Positions 16,177 through 25,307 of a DNA stretch of 64,000 nucleotides are shown here, one piece after another. The translations under genes and the position numbers were made by a program. Origin of the DNA: Paramixta manurensis (GTDB taxonomy: Bacteria > Pseudomonadota > Gammaproteobacteria > Enterobacterales > Enterobacteriaceae); assembly GCF_013285385.1 (NCBI RefSeq), contig NZ_CP054212.1, positions 3,844,001 to 3,908,000 of the forward strand, read 5' to 3'. A model generated the notes under the pieces. That model made no database searches. It was not told where the DNA came from and saw only the letters and a list, made by a program, of their open reading frames with translations. Each line of letters opens with the position of its first letter. Within the stretch, counting starts at the first letter, position 1.

Positions 16177-17388
16177 TCACCCTTCAAAACTAATCCGCAA
16201 TGCGCCCGGCGTCATGACTTCCGTTAGATCAACATGCTTCAGCAAAATACGCCGTTCGGGCATACAGTGATGGCGGCGGCGATAGAGCACCTTGTCGCCA
16301 TTACGTACCACGATATAGCCGTTACCCGGATGCTCGACGCGCAGATTAAATGTCACGTCGTCTAGCGCGCCTGCGCGGCGGATGACGCTGGGAGCGGAGA
16401 TACGAAAAATATCATCATGCTGTACCGGAATGAGCGAACCCGCTTCCTGCGTCTCATGCAAAACGTCAGCAATATAGCGCCCAACACGCCTCCCTTCCTG
16501 GTAACACTGATCGCCCATATCCGCCGGATGCGTCATATTGCCGACCGCAAAATAATGCGGATCGGAACAGCAGCCGTGCTGATCGAACAGCGGACGCCCG
16601 GTTGAGCTATCACTCGCTAAATGGCTTTTACGGATCAAGGTATATTCCCCGGTAAATTTACCGGTAAAAATGACGCTATCACAGCGCAGAGTCTTCACTT
16701 CACCGGCTTGATTGGTTATCTCAATTCCCTGTACCCGTTCACCTCCCTGTATCGCACTCAGGTGATGACCGAGATAAACCGGTACTCGCAGCAGTTTGGC
16801 AAACCACAAGCTTGGCCGCCATGCGGTCGGGCGCGGATTATCATCCACCATCGCCACCGGTCGAATTCCGGCGTTACGCAGCGTCCATAGCGCTGAGAAG
16901 CTCACCAGTTCGGTTCCTACAATGACTGGTTGCTCGCCCGGTCTCAAGCCGCGTAGATAAACAAATTGCTGCAAGGCGCCTGCGGTTAACACCCCCTGTG
17001 GCCTGACTCCGCTGACCAAACGCGCATGACGCGGCGTTTCACGCACGCCGGTGGCCAATACCACTTTACGCGCCTGCAAGGTTTCCATACCGTTATCAGA
17101 AGTTATCTCAATCACGCCGCCGGGTTTCAGCGCGGTCACCGTAGTGTTGGTACGAACCGGATATGCAACGCGTTTAACCAACTTTTCGGCCCACACATGC
17201 CCACTCATTGGGCGATGAAATGTTTGCAGGCCAAAAGTGGGATGACGGCAATGTCTCGGCACGCCGCCGGCCTGATTTTCACGCTCCAGCAGCAGAACAT
17301 CTTTAATGCCCGCTTCATTTAATGCATGAGCGACCGCCAGCCCTGAGGGCCCGGCGCCAATAATAATCACCTCATAAATTCTGCTCAT
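16177..17388 (-). CDS. FAD/NAD(P)-binding oxidoreductase
   Basis: A 403-residue flavoprotein. The FAD-binding Rossmann motif is VIIIGAGPSGLAVAHALNEAG (split here as residues 8-27), with ATGVRETPRHARLVSG and the late FAD motif YFAVGNMTHPADMG. The second Rossmann-like segment reads PVIVGTELVSFSALW, lacking a clean GxGxxG. The region HCRHPTFGLQTFHRPMSG has no redox-active CxxC pair. Its start overlaps the stop of the larger flavoprotein gene in ATGA, so the two are coupled and probably form a complex, like the alpha/beta pairs of glycerol-3-phosphate or opine dehydrogenases. The C-terminal 75 residues are of unknown type. Confidence 0.8.
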   Translation of the reverse strand: MSRIYEVIIIGAGPSGLAVAHALNEAGIKDVLLLERENQAGGVPRHCRHPTFGLQTFHRPMSGHVWAEKLVKRVAYPVRTNTTVTALKPGGVIEITSDNGMETLQARKVVLATGVRETPRHARLVSGVRPQGVLTAGALQQFVYLRGLRPGEQPVIVGTELVSFSALWTLRNAGIRPVAMVDDNPRPTAWRPSLWFAKLLRVPVYLGHHLSAIQGGERVQGIEITNQAGEVKTLRCDSVIFTGKFTGEYTLIRKSHLASDSSTGRPLFDQHGCCSDPHYFAVGNMTHPADMGDQCYQEGRRVGRYIADVLHETQEAGSLIPVQHDDIFRISAPSVIRRAGALDDVTFNLRVEHPGNGYIVVRNGDKVLYRRRHHCMPERRILLKHVDLTEVMTPGALRISFEG

Positions 17389-18782
17389 GTTACCTTCCCG
17401 GTGACCAGCGTGTTCTCAAAGCGGCCATTGATAATTTCAGCCACGTTGTTACTACAAAAAAAGCCATTACAGCGCCCCATCATGACGCGCGTTCTGCGCC
17501 GCAGGCCGCCAATACACTCGGGCGGAACGGCGGAATCAAACGCCGCCTCAATCTCACGCCGGGTCACCAACTCACAGTGGCAGACAATGCCGCCGTTACC
17601 GGCACAGGTATAGTCGCGCGCGGAATATTCAGAAAGCATCGGCATCTGCGGCCATGTCAACTCAGCGGGCGGCGCAAGCGCAAACAGCGCCGGGAAGCGC
17701 TCGCGATACAGCGTTTCAAGGTGTGCCGCGATCCCTAACGCCGCAGTTAGGCCGGTCGAGCGGATACCGCCCACCGTGATCCATTGGTTTTCGGGATAAT
17801 CGAAAATGCGATACGCTTTTTTCTCGGTGGCGGGGCGCAGCCCGGCATAGGTGGCGGTAACGCTGTAATCGGTTAGAGCCGGTAAAATACGCTGTCCCTT
17901 TTCCACCAACTGGTGCAATACCGTTTCATTCACTTCCGCCTTATCGCGCTCTGGCTGCTCCTCAGCGGTTGGGCCTAATAATAAATTGCCAAAGATGGTT
18001 TTTGATAACAGCACGCCTTTGGTGGTCGGCGTTGGTACCGGCAGAATAATCGCCTCAATTTTCTCAGCCGCCGGTTTGTCGAATACCAGAAATTGCCCTT
18101 TACGCGGTTTGATCTGAAACTCAGGGTGGCGCCACAACCCATCAATCAGATCGCCATAATTACCCGCACAGTTAATTACCAGTTTGGCGCGATACTCGCC
18201 GTCCGAAGTGCTTAACCGCCAGCCATCGTCGACGAAAGTCGCCGCCTGTACTTCACAGTTAAAACGGTATTGGCCGCCATGTTTCACCGCCTGCGTCATA
18301 TAAGCCAGCGGTGCGCTCCAGGGATCAATCACGCTTTCCCCCGGTACCCACACCCCGCCTAGCGCGCCGGATGCGAGGTTTTTCTCACGCTGATAAACCT
18401 CTGACGCATTAATTTGCCGTACATCCGTCACGCCATTTTGGTGCGCCTGGTGAACAATCGCGGGTAACTCAGCCAGTTGCTCCTCGTTCCACGCCACCAC
18501 GATGGCGCCGGTTTTTAGTAACGGCAGATTCATTTTGGTGTGGATATCCACATACTCGCGGTAACCGGCCTGCATACAATCCAACTCAAGGCTATCGGGC
18601 GGCGCATCAAAGCCGGTATGTAAAATCGCGCTATTGGCCTTACTGGCGCCGGAAAGAATATCGCCGCCCTTCTCCAATAATAACGTGCGCGCGCCCATGA
18701 GCGTGAAGCGGCGAAAGGCGGCGCAGCCCACCACGCCACCGCCAATGATAATCACATCAACATTGTTGCTCTGCTGTGCCAT
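17385..18782 (-). CDS. GlpA-like FAD-dependent oxidoreductase with BFD [2Fe-2S] domain
   Basis: A 465-residue protein of the DAO (GlpA/LhgO-like) family. The FAD motif is VIIIGGGVVGCAAFRRFTLMG, followed by the GlpA-type segment LSGASKANSAILHTGFDA. The C-terminal part (about residues 395-450) is a BFD-like iron-sulfur domain with CHC...and MMGRCNGFFC cysteines. It probably oxidises a phosphorylated or free polyol or hydroxy acid and passes electrons to the partner flavoprotein. It heads a two-gene leftward operon; its upstream region holds several TGTG-type repeats, and a strong terminator at 18901 separates it from the operon to the right. Confidence 0.83.
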   Translation of the reverse strand: MAQQSNNVDVIIIGGGVVGCAAFRRFTLMGARTLLLEKGGDILSGASKANSAILHTGFDAPPDSLELDCMQAGYREYVDIHTKMNLPLLKTGAIVVAWNEEQLAELPAIVHQAHQNGVTDVRQINASEVYQREKNLASGALGGVWVPGESVIDPWSAPLAYMTQAVKHGGQYRFNCEVQAATFVDDGWRLSTSDGEYRAKLVINCAGNYGDLIDGLWRHPEFQIKPRKGQFLVFDKPAAEKIEAIILPVPTPTTKGVLLSKTIFGNLLLGPTAEEQPERDKAEVNETVLHQLVEKGQRILPALTDYSVTATYAGLRPATEKKAYRIFDYPENQWITVGGIRSTGLTAALGIAAHLETLYRERFPALFALAPPAELTWPQMPMLSEYSARDYTCAGNGGIVCHCELVTRREIEAAFDSAVPPECIGGLRRRTRVMMGRCNGFFCSNNVAEIINGRFENTLVTGKVT

Positions 18783-18825
18783 AAGGATTTACTCACGTTC
18801 GGAAGATGCGATAATAACAACATAA

Positions 18826-18880
18826 AGCCACACTAAAAACAACTAACAACAACACAAAAACCACACAAACAAAACACAAT
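18826..18880 (-). promoter_or_regulatory. TGTG-type repeat array before the GlpA-like gene
   Basis: On the minus strand TGTGTTT, TGTGTGG and TGTGTTG begin at 11-base steps (18878, 18867, 18856), with a TGTGGTT overlapping the middle one and a TGTGGCT at 18832. This is a looser version of the phased repeats before the kinase (13306) and the MFS gene (25308). Confidence 0.4.
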
Positions 18881-18900
18881 TTGTTTATCTCGCTAACAAA

Positions 18901-18931
18901 AAAACCGGGTGTGCAAAGCACACCCGGTTTT
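18901..18931 (-). terminator. Strong terminator of the 24.9-18.9 kb operon
   Basis: Perfect 14-bp stem AAAACCGGGTGTGC / GCACACCCGGTTTT with a 3-base loop. On the minus strand it ends in a T run and lies 8 bases behind the cupin gene. It also shields the next promoter. Confidence 0.92.
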
Positions 18932-18938
18932 CCTCACC

Positions 18939-20093
18939 TCACCCGCGATTTATCAGGCGCCGGGCGCTCGGCGGTAAAATCTCATAGGGAGCAATATAGC
19001 CATCGGGGTCAAGACACCAGCCTTGCTGTTGTACCGCGTCCACAATCGCTTTATCCCACACCACCCGCTTACGACCGTCACCACGGGTGGTCACCGTCAC
19101 TTCACACGCTTCATCCAGCGCGCGATAGCGGCGCCAACTGTTTTCCGGTATGGAGACAACGGAACGCGGCGGTGCGGTTATCGTCACCTCTTCGCCTGCG
19201 CGATTGAAAGTGATCTCCAGCGTGCCGCTAAACACCATCAATACCTGAACTTGCTCGCAGCAGTGTGCGCCAACCTGTCCGTCCGCCGGGATTTTTAACC
19301 ACTCGACCGAAAAGCCATGTGGACGCACGATACGCGGATGCATATCACGATCCTGGCTGATGCCATAACCAATTACTGGCGCCAGTTGTGCGCCGTGTCC
19401 CGGCAACACCGCATCGAGGAGCGCGCGTGATGACCAGGCGCGTTGCTCGCCAGTGACGGCAAACTCTGCCATTTGCTGCGGCGAATACTCTTTTAGTTCA
19501 GCAATATACTCTGCCGACAGCGGCGGCATCAGATCCGCTTCTTGCGGGATCGCATCGCCGTTATGGGTATCAATCAGCATATTATCGCGGCTGAGATACA
19601 TACCATATTCTGCCGACGCCTCCAGCACCGAAGGGTGCCAAATAATGCCGCCGGTGTTATCGCCGCCCAACACGGTAAATACCCAGCCGTCGGTTTCCTG
19701 CGCGGAAACGTTGGTAAAGCCGCGGAAGATCCAGGTTGGGATAGTTAAAATGGCGGGCGCGCTAAATTCCGCTTCATGCTCGCCCTGCGCGCCCCAACGG
19801 AACCGCCAGCTCCCTTCATGGATCAGGAACACTTCAGCGGTAAAGTGCAAATGGAGGTTATTCGTCACGCCTTTCGGCATCGCGGCGGCGCCAATATTAA
19901 AGCCGTGCGGCTGTGGGATATTAACCACCTGGCTTGAGGATTGCGTCACGCCAGGTCCAATAAAGGAGTAGTTCTGTTTTAAATCGGAACCGGGCAGACG
20001 GCAGTCAATAAACGCCACGCTGCATGACACCATATCATCCGGGGTGACCAGCCGCCGACGCGCTTCTTGTTGGGTCAGGATGTTATCAGTCAT
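18939..20093 (-). CDS. Cupin domain protein (bicupin-like)
   Basis: A 384-residue cytosolic protein. Two cupin-like segments are visible: the first with NNLHLHFTAEVFLIHEGSWRF (here shortened), the second with GAHCCEQVQVLMVFSGTLEI. The first keeps H-x-H and E residues fit for a metal site; in the second, H-C-C-E-Q replaces the usual HxH. Bicupins act as dioxygenases, isomerases or decarboxylases. The ATG at 20093 follows GGAGG by 5 bases; the longer frame reaching 20141 runs into the aldolase gene. It is the last gene of a six-gene leftward operon. Confidence 0.72.
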   Translation of the reverse strand: MTDNILTQQEARRRLVTPDDMVSCSVAFIDCRLPGSDLKQNYSFIGPGVTQSSSQVVNIPQPHGFNIGAAAMPKGVTNNLHLHFTAEVFLIHEGSWRFRWGAQGEHEAEFSAPAILTIPTWIFRGFTNVSAQETDGWVFTVLGGDNTGGIIWHPSVLEASAEYGMYLSRDNMLIDTHNGDAIPQEADLMPPLSAEYIAELKEYSPQQMAEFAVTGEQRAWSSRALLDAVLPGHGAQLAPVIGYGISQDRDMHPRIVRPHGFSVEWLKIPADGQVGAHCCEQVQVLMVFSGTLEITFNRAGEEVTITAPPRSVVSIPENSWRRYRALDEACEVTVTTRGDGRKRVVWDKAIVDAVQQQGWCLDPDGYIAPYEILPPSARRLINRG

Positions 20094-20103
20094 AAAACCT
20101 CCA

Positions 20104-20886
20104 TTAGTAACCTGAGCCGGAACGGGCCGGGAGTGCCTCACCGCGTGCGTGCGCCACCGCCTCTCGTCCAGCCTGTATCAGTTGCATCACGTCGTTAGCG
20201 GGCGTGACAAAATGAAACCCCTGTGCAATACGCTCCGCCGCCGCGCGGCCAGAAGTACAAAAGATTCCGGCGATTTTCCCCGCCGCGCGCGTCTGTGTCA
20301 GGACCCGCTCTACTGCCGCCAACATCTGTGGATGTTGCGATTCCGCCGCCGCGCTGCCGGTTAACACCAGCGAAAGATCATTTGGCCCGATGAAAATGCC
20401 ATCCAGACCGTCAACCGCAATAATCTCTTCGAGGTTTTCTAAACCTTCCTGCGTTTCGATCATCGCCAGGGTAAGAATCTGTTGATTAGCATGCTGCGGA
20501 TAATCTTTTCCGCCATATAACAAACCGCGCGCCGGGCCAAATGAACGGTTGCCGAGCGGAGGATAACGACAAGCGGCGACAAAGCGCCGGGCTTGTTCGG
20601 CGTTCGAGATCATCGGGCAGATAATGCCGTACGCACCGGCATCTAACAGGCGCATGATCTGTGCCGGATCGTTGTGCGGAACGCGCGCCAGCGGGATCGC
20701 CGGTGTGGAAGAGAGCGCCTGTAACATGGTCAGCGCGTCGCTGAAACCAATCATGCCGTGTTGCAGATCAACGGTCACTGCGTCATATCCCTGATGACCG
20801 ACAATTTCTGCGCTATAGCCGGAGGGGATCGCCAGCCAGCCATTGATAATCGGTTTATCGTGGTGCTTTAGCGGGTTAAGTCGCAT
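20104..20886 (-). CDS. HpcH/HpaI family aldolase
   Basis: A 260-residue class II aldolase-like TIM barrel. Recognisable blocks are GYDAVTVDLQHGMIGF, LARVPHNDPAQIMRLLDAGA with the conserved Arg, CRYPPLGNRSFGPAR, the metal-binding Glu in AMIETQEGLENLEEI and the metal-binding Asp in GIFIGPNDLSL. Family members cleave 2-keto-3-deoxy acids or 4-hydroxy-2-oxo acids to pyruvate plus an aldehyde. Here it should be the retro-aldol step of the operon pathway. Its start overlaps the end of the hydrolase gene by 19 bases. Confidence 0.87.
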   Translation of the reverse strand: MRLNPLKHHDKPIINGWLAIPSGYSAEIVGHQGYDAVTVDLQHGMIGFSDALTMLQALSSTPAIPLARVPHNDPAQIMRLLDAGAYGIICPMISNAEQARRFVAACRYPPLGNRSFGPARGLLYGGKDYPQHANQQILTLAMIETQEGLENLEEIIAVDGLDGIFIGPNDLSLVLTGSAAAESQHPQMLAAVERVLTQTRAAGKIAGIFCTSGRAAAERIAQGFHFVTPANDVMQLIQAGREAVAHARGEALPARSGSGY

Positions 20887-21605
20887 CTTTGAGCCTCATT
20901 AATCCAGTGTTGTAGGGCCGCCGCCGTCAATTCAGGTTCTTCAAGCGGCACAAAATGACCGCAGGCGGGAAAGGTAAGCCAGCGCGCGTCGGGCGCGGCC
21001 TGCGCCACCGCCTGGTGGTGCCAGGGCGTACAAATGGGGTCTTCCGCGCCATTCAGTAACGTTATCGGCACGCGCAACTGCCCGAGCGCCGAACGCTGGT
21101 CGTGGCGATGCATGGCGATGTCGGTCTGTTCAGCAAACACCGCCAACCCACAGCGTTCCGCCATCGCGGTAATCGTCTGGCACAGCGCAACGTCATCTAG
21201 CCGATGCGCCGCGACATAACGCGGCCAGAGCGCCTCGGTAAGGTAAGCGGTCAACCCTACGCTTCGCGCCTCTGCTAACGCACGCCGACGCGGCGCTATA
21301 TTTTCTGGCGAGTCGACCAACGGGTTCACCGAAATCAACGCCAGTCCGGCCAGCCGCTGCGGCGCAGTCGCCATGATATGTAACGCGACAATCGCGCCGA
21401 GAGAAAAGCCGGCCAGTAAAAAACGGGGTGGCAAGGTTTCCAGCAGCACATCGGCCATGCTTTGTGCGGAATGCGCGCCCTGTAACGGAATGCAGCGAAT
21501 ATCGCTCACGGTTAATTTATCGCTTACCGCTTGCCACAAAGCGGCATCGCATAGCGTGCCGCCCAGCAGGATCAGCGGTAAGCCCTCAGAGTCAGGCAAC
21601 TTCAT
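20868..21605 (-). CDS. Alpha/beta fold hydrolase
   Basis: A 245-residue serine hydrolase with nucleophile elbow AGFSLGAIVAL, the Asp in NGAEDPICTPW and the His in CGHFVPLEEP, a complete catalytic triad. It probably opens an ester or lactone. The ATG at 21605 lies inside the end of the MFS gene (14-base overlap); the frame extending to 21638 has no ribosome site. Neighbours suggest it acts on a pathway intermediate, but the substrate is not known. Confidence 0.82.
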   Translation of the reverse strand: MKLPDSEGLPLILLGGTLCDAALWQAVSDKLTVSDIRCIPLQGAHSAQSMADVLLETLPPRFLLAGFSLGAIVALHIMATAPQRLAGLALISVNPLVDSPENIAPRRRALAEARSVGLTAYLTEALWPRYVAAHRLDDVALCQTITAMAERCGLAVFAEQTDIAMHRHDQRSALGQLRVPITLLNGAEDPICTPWHHQAVAQAAPDARWLTFPACGHFVPLEEPELTAAALQHWINEAQRCDLTR

Positions 21606-22794
21606 GTTGCACAGCCTGTGGTTCGCGACGTGCTTCAACCATCCGCATCACATGGCTCACCAATACCACCGACAGGATGGAGATCAGGCCGATCACCATA
21701 AAACCCTGAGTCATCGCGAAGTAATATTTGATATAGCCCACCAGCACCGGGCCGAAGAAAATACCGGCAGAGTAGATGCTTTGGTACAACCCGACGCGTG
21801 TCGATTGCTGCCAAGGTGGCGTGTGCGTCACAATCAGCGAATTAAGCACGGTAGAGATCATGCCGAACGAGGCGCCCGCTAATGCCTGTAAGCCATACAG
21901 TACCCAAATATTGGGCGACCACGGCATCGCAATGGCCACTACGCCCTGCAAAATACCGCCGACCACCGCCGTTTTCCCAAGACCGAAACGGCGGTAAAAC
22001 ACCGGGGCGCACAGCGCCGTGGCTAAGGCATAAAAACCGAGATGGATGCTACTCAACGCCGCCAACGAACTGGCCGCCATGCCAAACCCTTCGGCCAGTA
22101 AGGGGGTTAAAGTATCGCGGGTCGCGAAGGGCACCATCATTACCACCGCACACAGGCCGCCGAGATACCATGCCGAACGGTCAGTAAGCTGTAGACGAAC
22201 CGCAGAGACTCGCTCCTCCTCTTTTACTCGCGCCGGACGCCGTTCGCGAATAAAAAAGGTCAGGACCAATGCCAGGGTCGCGGAGCTGGAAGCGACCAGG
22301 AAACTGGATTGCGGGCCAAAATGACGCGCCATAAATCCGGCCAGCGTGATACCGATAAATGTCCCTACCGGCGAGGTGACGCTCAGTAATGCGATAGCGG
22401 CAGCGGCTTCCAGCGGCGGGAAAAAGGCGACAAACATTACGTTATAAATCACCCAGGTCGCACTGGTGACGCCATCGGCTAGCTTGGCAATAAACAGCGT
22501 TTCCGGCGTCGGGTGCATAAACACTACCGGCCAGGCGAAAATGGTGAATAACAGGCCAATCTGGATGATGCGCTTACGGTTATGAAAGCGGTCAGAAAGG
22601 ATGCCGGTCGGAAACCGCAGCAGCATTGACGCCAGCCCGGTAGCGCCAATGATCACGCCCATTGAGCGCGCTTCAACATTTAATGAAGTGATATAAGGCG
22701 CCAGAAACGGGTCGAAAGCATGGATGCTAACGAAGAACAGCAGGCTGATAATAAAAAACAGCAGCACATCACGACGCAGTAAATGTACGTTCAT
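21592..22794 (-). CDS. MFS transporter (inner-operon copy)
   Basis: A 400-residue major facilitator with about 12 membrane segments. The loop 2-3 motif appears as GILSDRFHNRKRIIQ, and the second half has MVPFATRDTLTPLLAEGFG. The protein is clearly related to the MFS at 25474, sharing GATGLA, SATWV-YN, VPFATRDTLTP and the closing SxGxFxGPVLxG pattern. It has a GGAG site 7 bases before the ATG. It is likely to import the substrate of this operon or export an intermediate. Confidence 0.85.
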   Translation of the reverse strand: MNVHLLRRDVLLFFIISLLFFVSIHAFDPFLAPYITSLNVEARSMGVIIGATGLASMLLRFPTGILSDRFHNRKRIIQIGLLFTIFAWPVVFMHPTPETLFIAKLADGVTSATWVIYNVMFVAFFPPLEAAAAIALLSVTSPVGTFIGITLAGFMARHFGPQSSFLVASSSATLALVLTFFIRERRPARVKEEERVSAVRLQLTDRSAWYLGGLCAVVMMVPFATRDTLTPLLAEGFGMAASSLAALSSIHLGFYALATALCAPVFYRRFGLGKTAVVGGILQGVVAIAMPWSPNIWVLYGLQALAGASFGMISTVLNSLIVTHTPPWQQSTRVGLYQSIYSAGIFFGPVLVGYIKYYFAMTQGFMVIGLISILSVVLVSHVMRMVEARREPQAVQHEVA

Positions 22795-22808
22795 CGTTTT
22801 CTCCAGGT

Positions 22809-23600
22809 TTAGGTTGCAGTCCAGCCGCCATCCACCAGCAGCGAAGTGCCGGTAATCAATGCGGCAGCGGGTGAAGCGAGAAACACCACCGGCCCCATAA
22901 TGTCTTCCGGCTCGCCCAGGCGGCCGAGTTTGATGCTACGCATCACATGCTGATGGAAAGCCGGGTCGGCCAGCGAATCACGCGAGAGTTCGGTACGTAT
23001 AAAGGTGGGGCAAACGGTGTTCACACGAATGCCATCGGTCCCCAGTTCGGTCGCCATGGCGCGGGTTAATCCTTCAAGCGCAAACTTCGAAGCGCAATAC
23101 ACGCTGCGTAGTTCGCCGCCGACATGCCCCATCTGCGATGAAATATGGATAATCGACCCACCGCGCCCGGTCTCGCGCATTCCCCGGGCAATGTATTGGG
23201 AAACAAAAAACGTTGCGCGCAGGTTTACCGCCATCACCGCATCATAATTTTCCGGCGTCACCTCAACAAAAGGCTGATGGCGGGCCAGGCCAGCGCTATT
23301 AACCAAAATGTCTTGTGCGGGCAGCGTGGAGAGAACCTCCTCGGCTACCGACGTAGCGGTAATATCCAGCACCAGCGAATGGAGGGTCAGCCCCGCCCCG
23401 GCGGCATCCGTGACGGCGTTCTGTAATTGTGCCGCATCGCGGGCGGCGATGGTCACCTCGGCGCCCGCCTCGGCCAACGCCAGCGCGGCGGCGAAACCAA
23501 TACCGCGCGAGCCGCCAGTGACTAGCGCTTTTTTGCCGTCCAGCCGAAAGGTGGGGGTGGAGGGCAACGTTCGCTGCCGGTTATCTGCAAAATGAGCCAT
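22809..23600 (-). CDS. Short-chain dehydrogenase/reductase
   Basis: A 263-residue classical SDR. The cofactor motif is VTGGSRGIGFAAALALAEAG (TGxxxGxG), the NAG-type motif reads VNSAGLA, and the active site has Ser in HISSQMG and Tyr/Lys in YCASK. The residues after beta-2 (AARDAAQ) favour NADP or NAD ambiguously. It likely interconverts a hydroxyl and a keto group in the pathway. It is preceded by 68 bases after the SnoaL-like gene and followed by the MFS gene. Confidence 0.88.
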   Translation of the reverse strand: MAHFADNRQRTLPSTPTFRLDGKKALVTGGSRGIGFAAALALAEAGAEVTIAARDAAQLQNAVTDAAGAGLTLHSLVLDITATSVAEEVLSTLPAQDILVNSAGLARHQPFVEVTPENYDAVMAVNLRATFFVSQYIARGMRETGRGGSIIHISSQMGHVGGELRSVYCASKFALEGLTRAMATELGTDGIRVNTVCPTFIRTELSRDSLADPAFHQHVMRSIKLGRLGEPEDIMGPVVFLASPAAALITGTSLLVDGGWTAT

Positions 23601-23668
23601 GATCGTTTTACCTGCAACAGCGGATGACGGAGAGGTGTATTGGGCGGCTTACCGCCCAATACTTTCGT

Positions 23669-24892
23669 TTAGGAAACCAGTTGAGTAATCACGCCAAACT
23701 CGTTAAAGATTGACCACTCTTGCTGGATCAATCCATCCTGAATACGGAACTGGCTAATGCCCACCAATTTGATCTCTTTACCGGTCGGTTTGCCGTATAC
23801 GCCATTACCTAAATGCGTACCCTGCGCGCTCCAGCGCGCCGAAACCAGGAAGCCGCTGGCGTCATTCCCCATCCAGTAAATATCGTCAACCGAGAAAGTC
23901 AGATCCGGGAACATCGACAGTAATGAAAGAATCCAGGATTTATAATTGCCCAGCCCCTGATAGGTGCGCTCTGTCGGCCCCTGATAAAGGATATTTTCCG
24001 AGCAAAAATCGGTTAGCGAACGCAGCATGCGGCGATTCCACACATTCTGATAGAACGCTTTAATAAACTGACGAATATCCAGTTTGGCGCCCTTTTCCAA
24101 CGCCAACATTGCCGGTTTACCTTGCCCAGGAACGCGGAAAGGCTCGCTGGAGATGAAATCACGCGGTAGCTTGTCAGCGCCGTGTTTTTCCATGGTTTCA
24201 CGCGCCACATCGAACACGTTGAAACCAAGCTGTTGAATCAGGCTGGCGGTGTTATGCATGACGTGTTCATAAAAGATTTCGTTTTCCAACATCACGCAGT
24301 TGGCGATGCACATGAAACGTACTGGCTTATTGGTGGCCGGGCCAAACTCACTGAAACCGGTATTGGTGCCCATAATGTAGCTACGATGCGAAGAGTGGAA
24401 ACCGACATTTTCATCACCGGCCCAAATCACCTCATCGCCTAAAATTCGCAGGTCCGGATAGGCATTCAACGTACGCGCGGTGCCTGCCACTACCCGGTCA
24501 CGCCCCACATGCAATCCCACATCATCCCACACGTTACAGTCATGGCTGTAGGTGTCGTAGATATAGCCAATATCGCCCTCTTCCCAAATGCGGTGGGTAA
24601 TGCGGATAATGTAATCAATAATGTTGACGTATTCGTCCTCAAACCCCTTCATGGAATGGCCTTTGAGGTGCGCCGGTTTTTGCGACAGGAAATGGTCGGT
24701 GCCGCCGCGCTTGTAGCTATCCCATGAGATGCTAAAGTCTTTTGGCATGTGGCTATCATCCAACTGACGCGGTAAGCGGTTTGCTGACGGGGTGGCGCTC
24801 TTATCTTGCTCGGCAGCGCGCGGGGTTACCGGCTTTTGCTCCCCTTTGTCCTTGCTTTCAACCAGTTCATTCAAAACGTGTGGCTTATTCAT
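23669..24892 (-). CDS. SnoaL-like (NTF2-fold) protein, two-domain
   Basis: A 407-residue protein with two NTF2/SnoaL-like halves (about residues 85-215 and 265-400). Both show the family pattern of tyrosine or tryptophan-rich strands, for example TYSHDCNVWDDVG and the later DIYWMGNDASGFLVSARWSA. The first 60 residues are charged and probably disordered. SnoaL-like proteins include polyketide cyclases, dehydratases and binding proteins, so the reaction cannot be named. It is the first gene of the leftward operon, with GGAG before the ATG. Two TTGATNNATCAA palindromes and a CRP-like site lie upstream. Confidence 0.7.
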   Translation of the reverse strand: MNKPHVLNELVESKDKGEQKPVTPRAAEQDKSATPSANRLPRQLDDSHMPKDFSISWDSYKRGGTDHFLSQKPAHLKGHSMKGFEDEYVNIIDYIIRITHRIWEEGDIGYIYDTYSHDCNVWDDVGLHVGRDRVVAGTARTLNAYPDLRILGDEVIWAGDENVGFHSSHRSYIMGTNTGFSEFGPATNKPVRFMCIANCVMLENEIFYEHVMHNTASLIQQLGFNVFDVARETMEKHGADKLPRDFISSEPFRVPGQGKPAMLALEKGAKLDIRQFIKAFYQNVWNRRMLRSLTDFCSENILYQGPTERTYQGLGNYKSWILSLLSMFPDLTFSVDDIYWMGNDASGFLVSARWSAQGTHLGNGVYGKPTGKEIKLVGISQFRIQDGLIQQEWSIFNEFGVITQLVS

Positions 24893-24923
24893 TTGTCGCT
24901 CCCGTCGTCGCTATGGCGATTAA

Positions 24924-24935
24924 TTGATTGATCAA
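24924..24935. promoter_or_regulatory. 12-bp palindrome TTGATNNATCAA, site 2
   Basis: TTGATTGATCAA lies 32 bases upstream of the SnoaL-like gene, in a position where a repressor could block transcription. Confidence 0.45.
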
Positions 24936-25005
24936 TAAACTAAAAAAACCTGACGCTCGATATTATCAGCGAGAGTTCTTTTGTTGTAATGATGTTGTTT
25001 ATGTG

Positions 25006-25017
25006 TTGATTAATCAA
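25006..25017. promoter_or_regulatory. 12-bp palindrome TTGATNNATCAA, site 3
   Basis: TTGATTAATCAA, 82 bases from site 2 centre to centre, about eight helical turns. Same pattern as site 1 near the TetR gene. Confidence 0.45.
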
Positions 25018-25074
25018 TTTTATCGCCTTTAATACACACCAAATCAACACAATTATTACAAACAACGCCGATTT

Positions 25075-25090
25075 AGTGATCAATATCACA
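25075..25090. promoter_or_regulatory. Candidate CRP binding site
   Basis: AGTGA-N6-TCACA (AGTGATCAATATCACA) matches the CRP consensus TGTGA-N6-TCACA at 9 of 10 key positions. It lies in the divergent region between the leftward catabolic operon and the rightward MFS gene. Confidence 0.6.
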
Positions 25091-25307
25091 ACCCTATCTT
25101 TTCCTTGGTTACTGTCCATTTGCATTCGAATGCAATTGAGTTGAAATTAAGCCCACCTACTGCTGGCGTCAATCACTCCGCAACAAAAAATTAACGTTCA
25201 GTGATACAGCACACATTTTATCCACCAGGCTTGCTGTCCGACGCTGCGCTTCGCATTCCGCCCGGCATCTTCAGGCAAAACCGCAGACGTTGCCAATCTG
25301 TGTTATG

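Noticed and set aside
24924..25017. TTGATNNATCAA palindromes considered as FNR boxes
   Set aside because: The half-sites are separated by 2 bases, whereas FNR needs 4.
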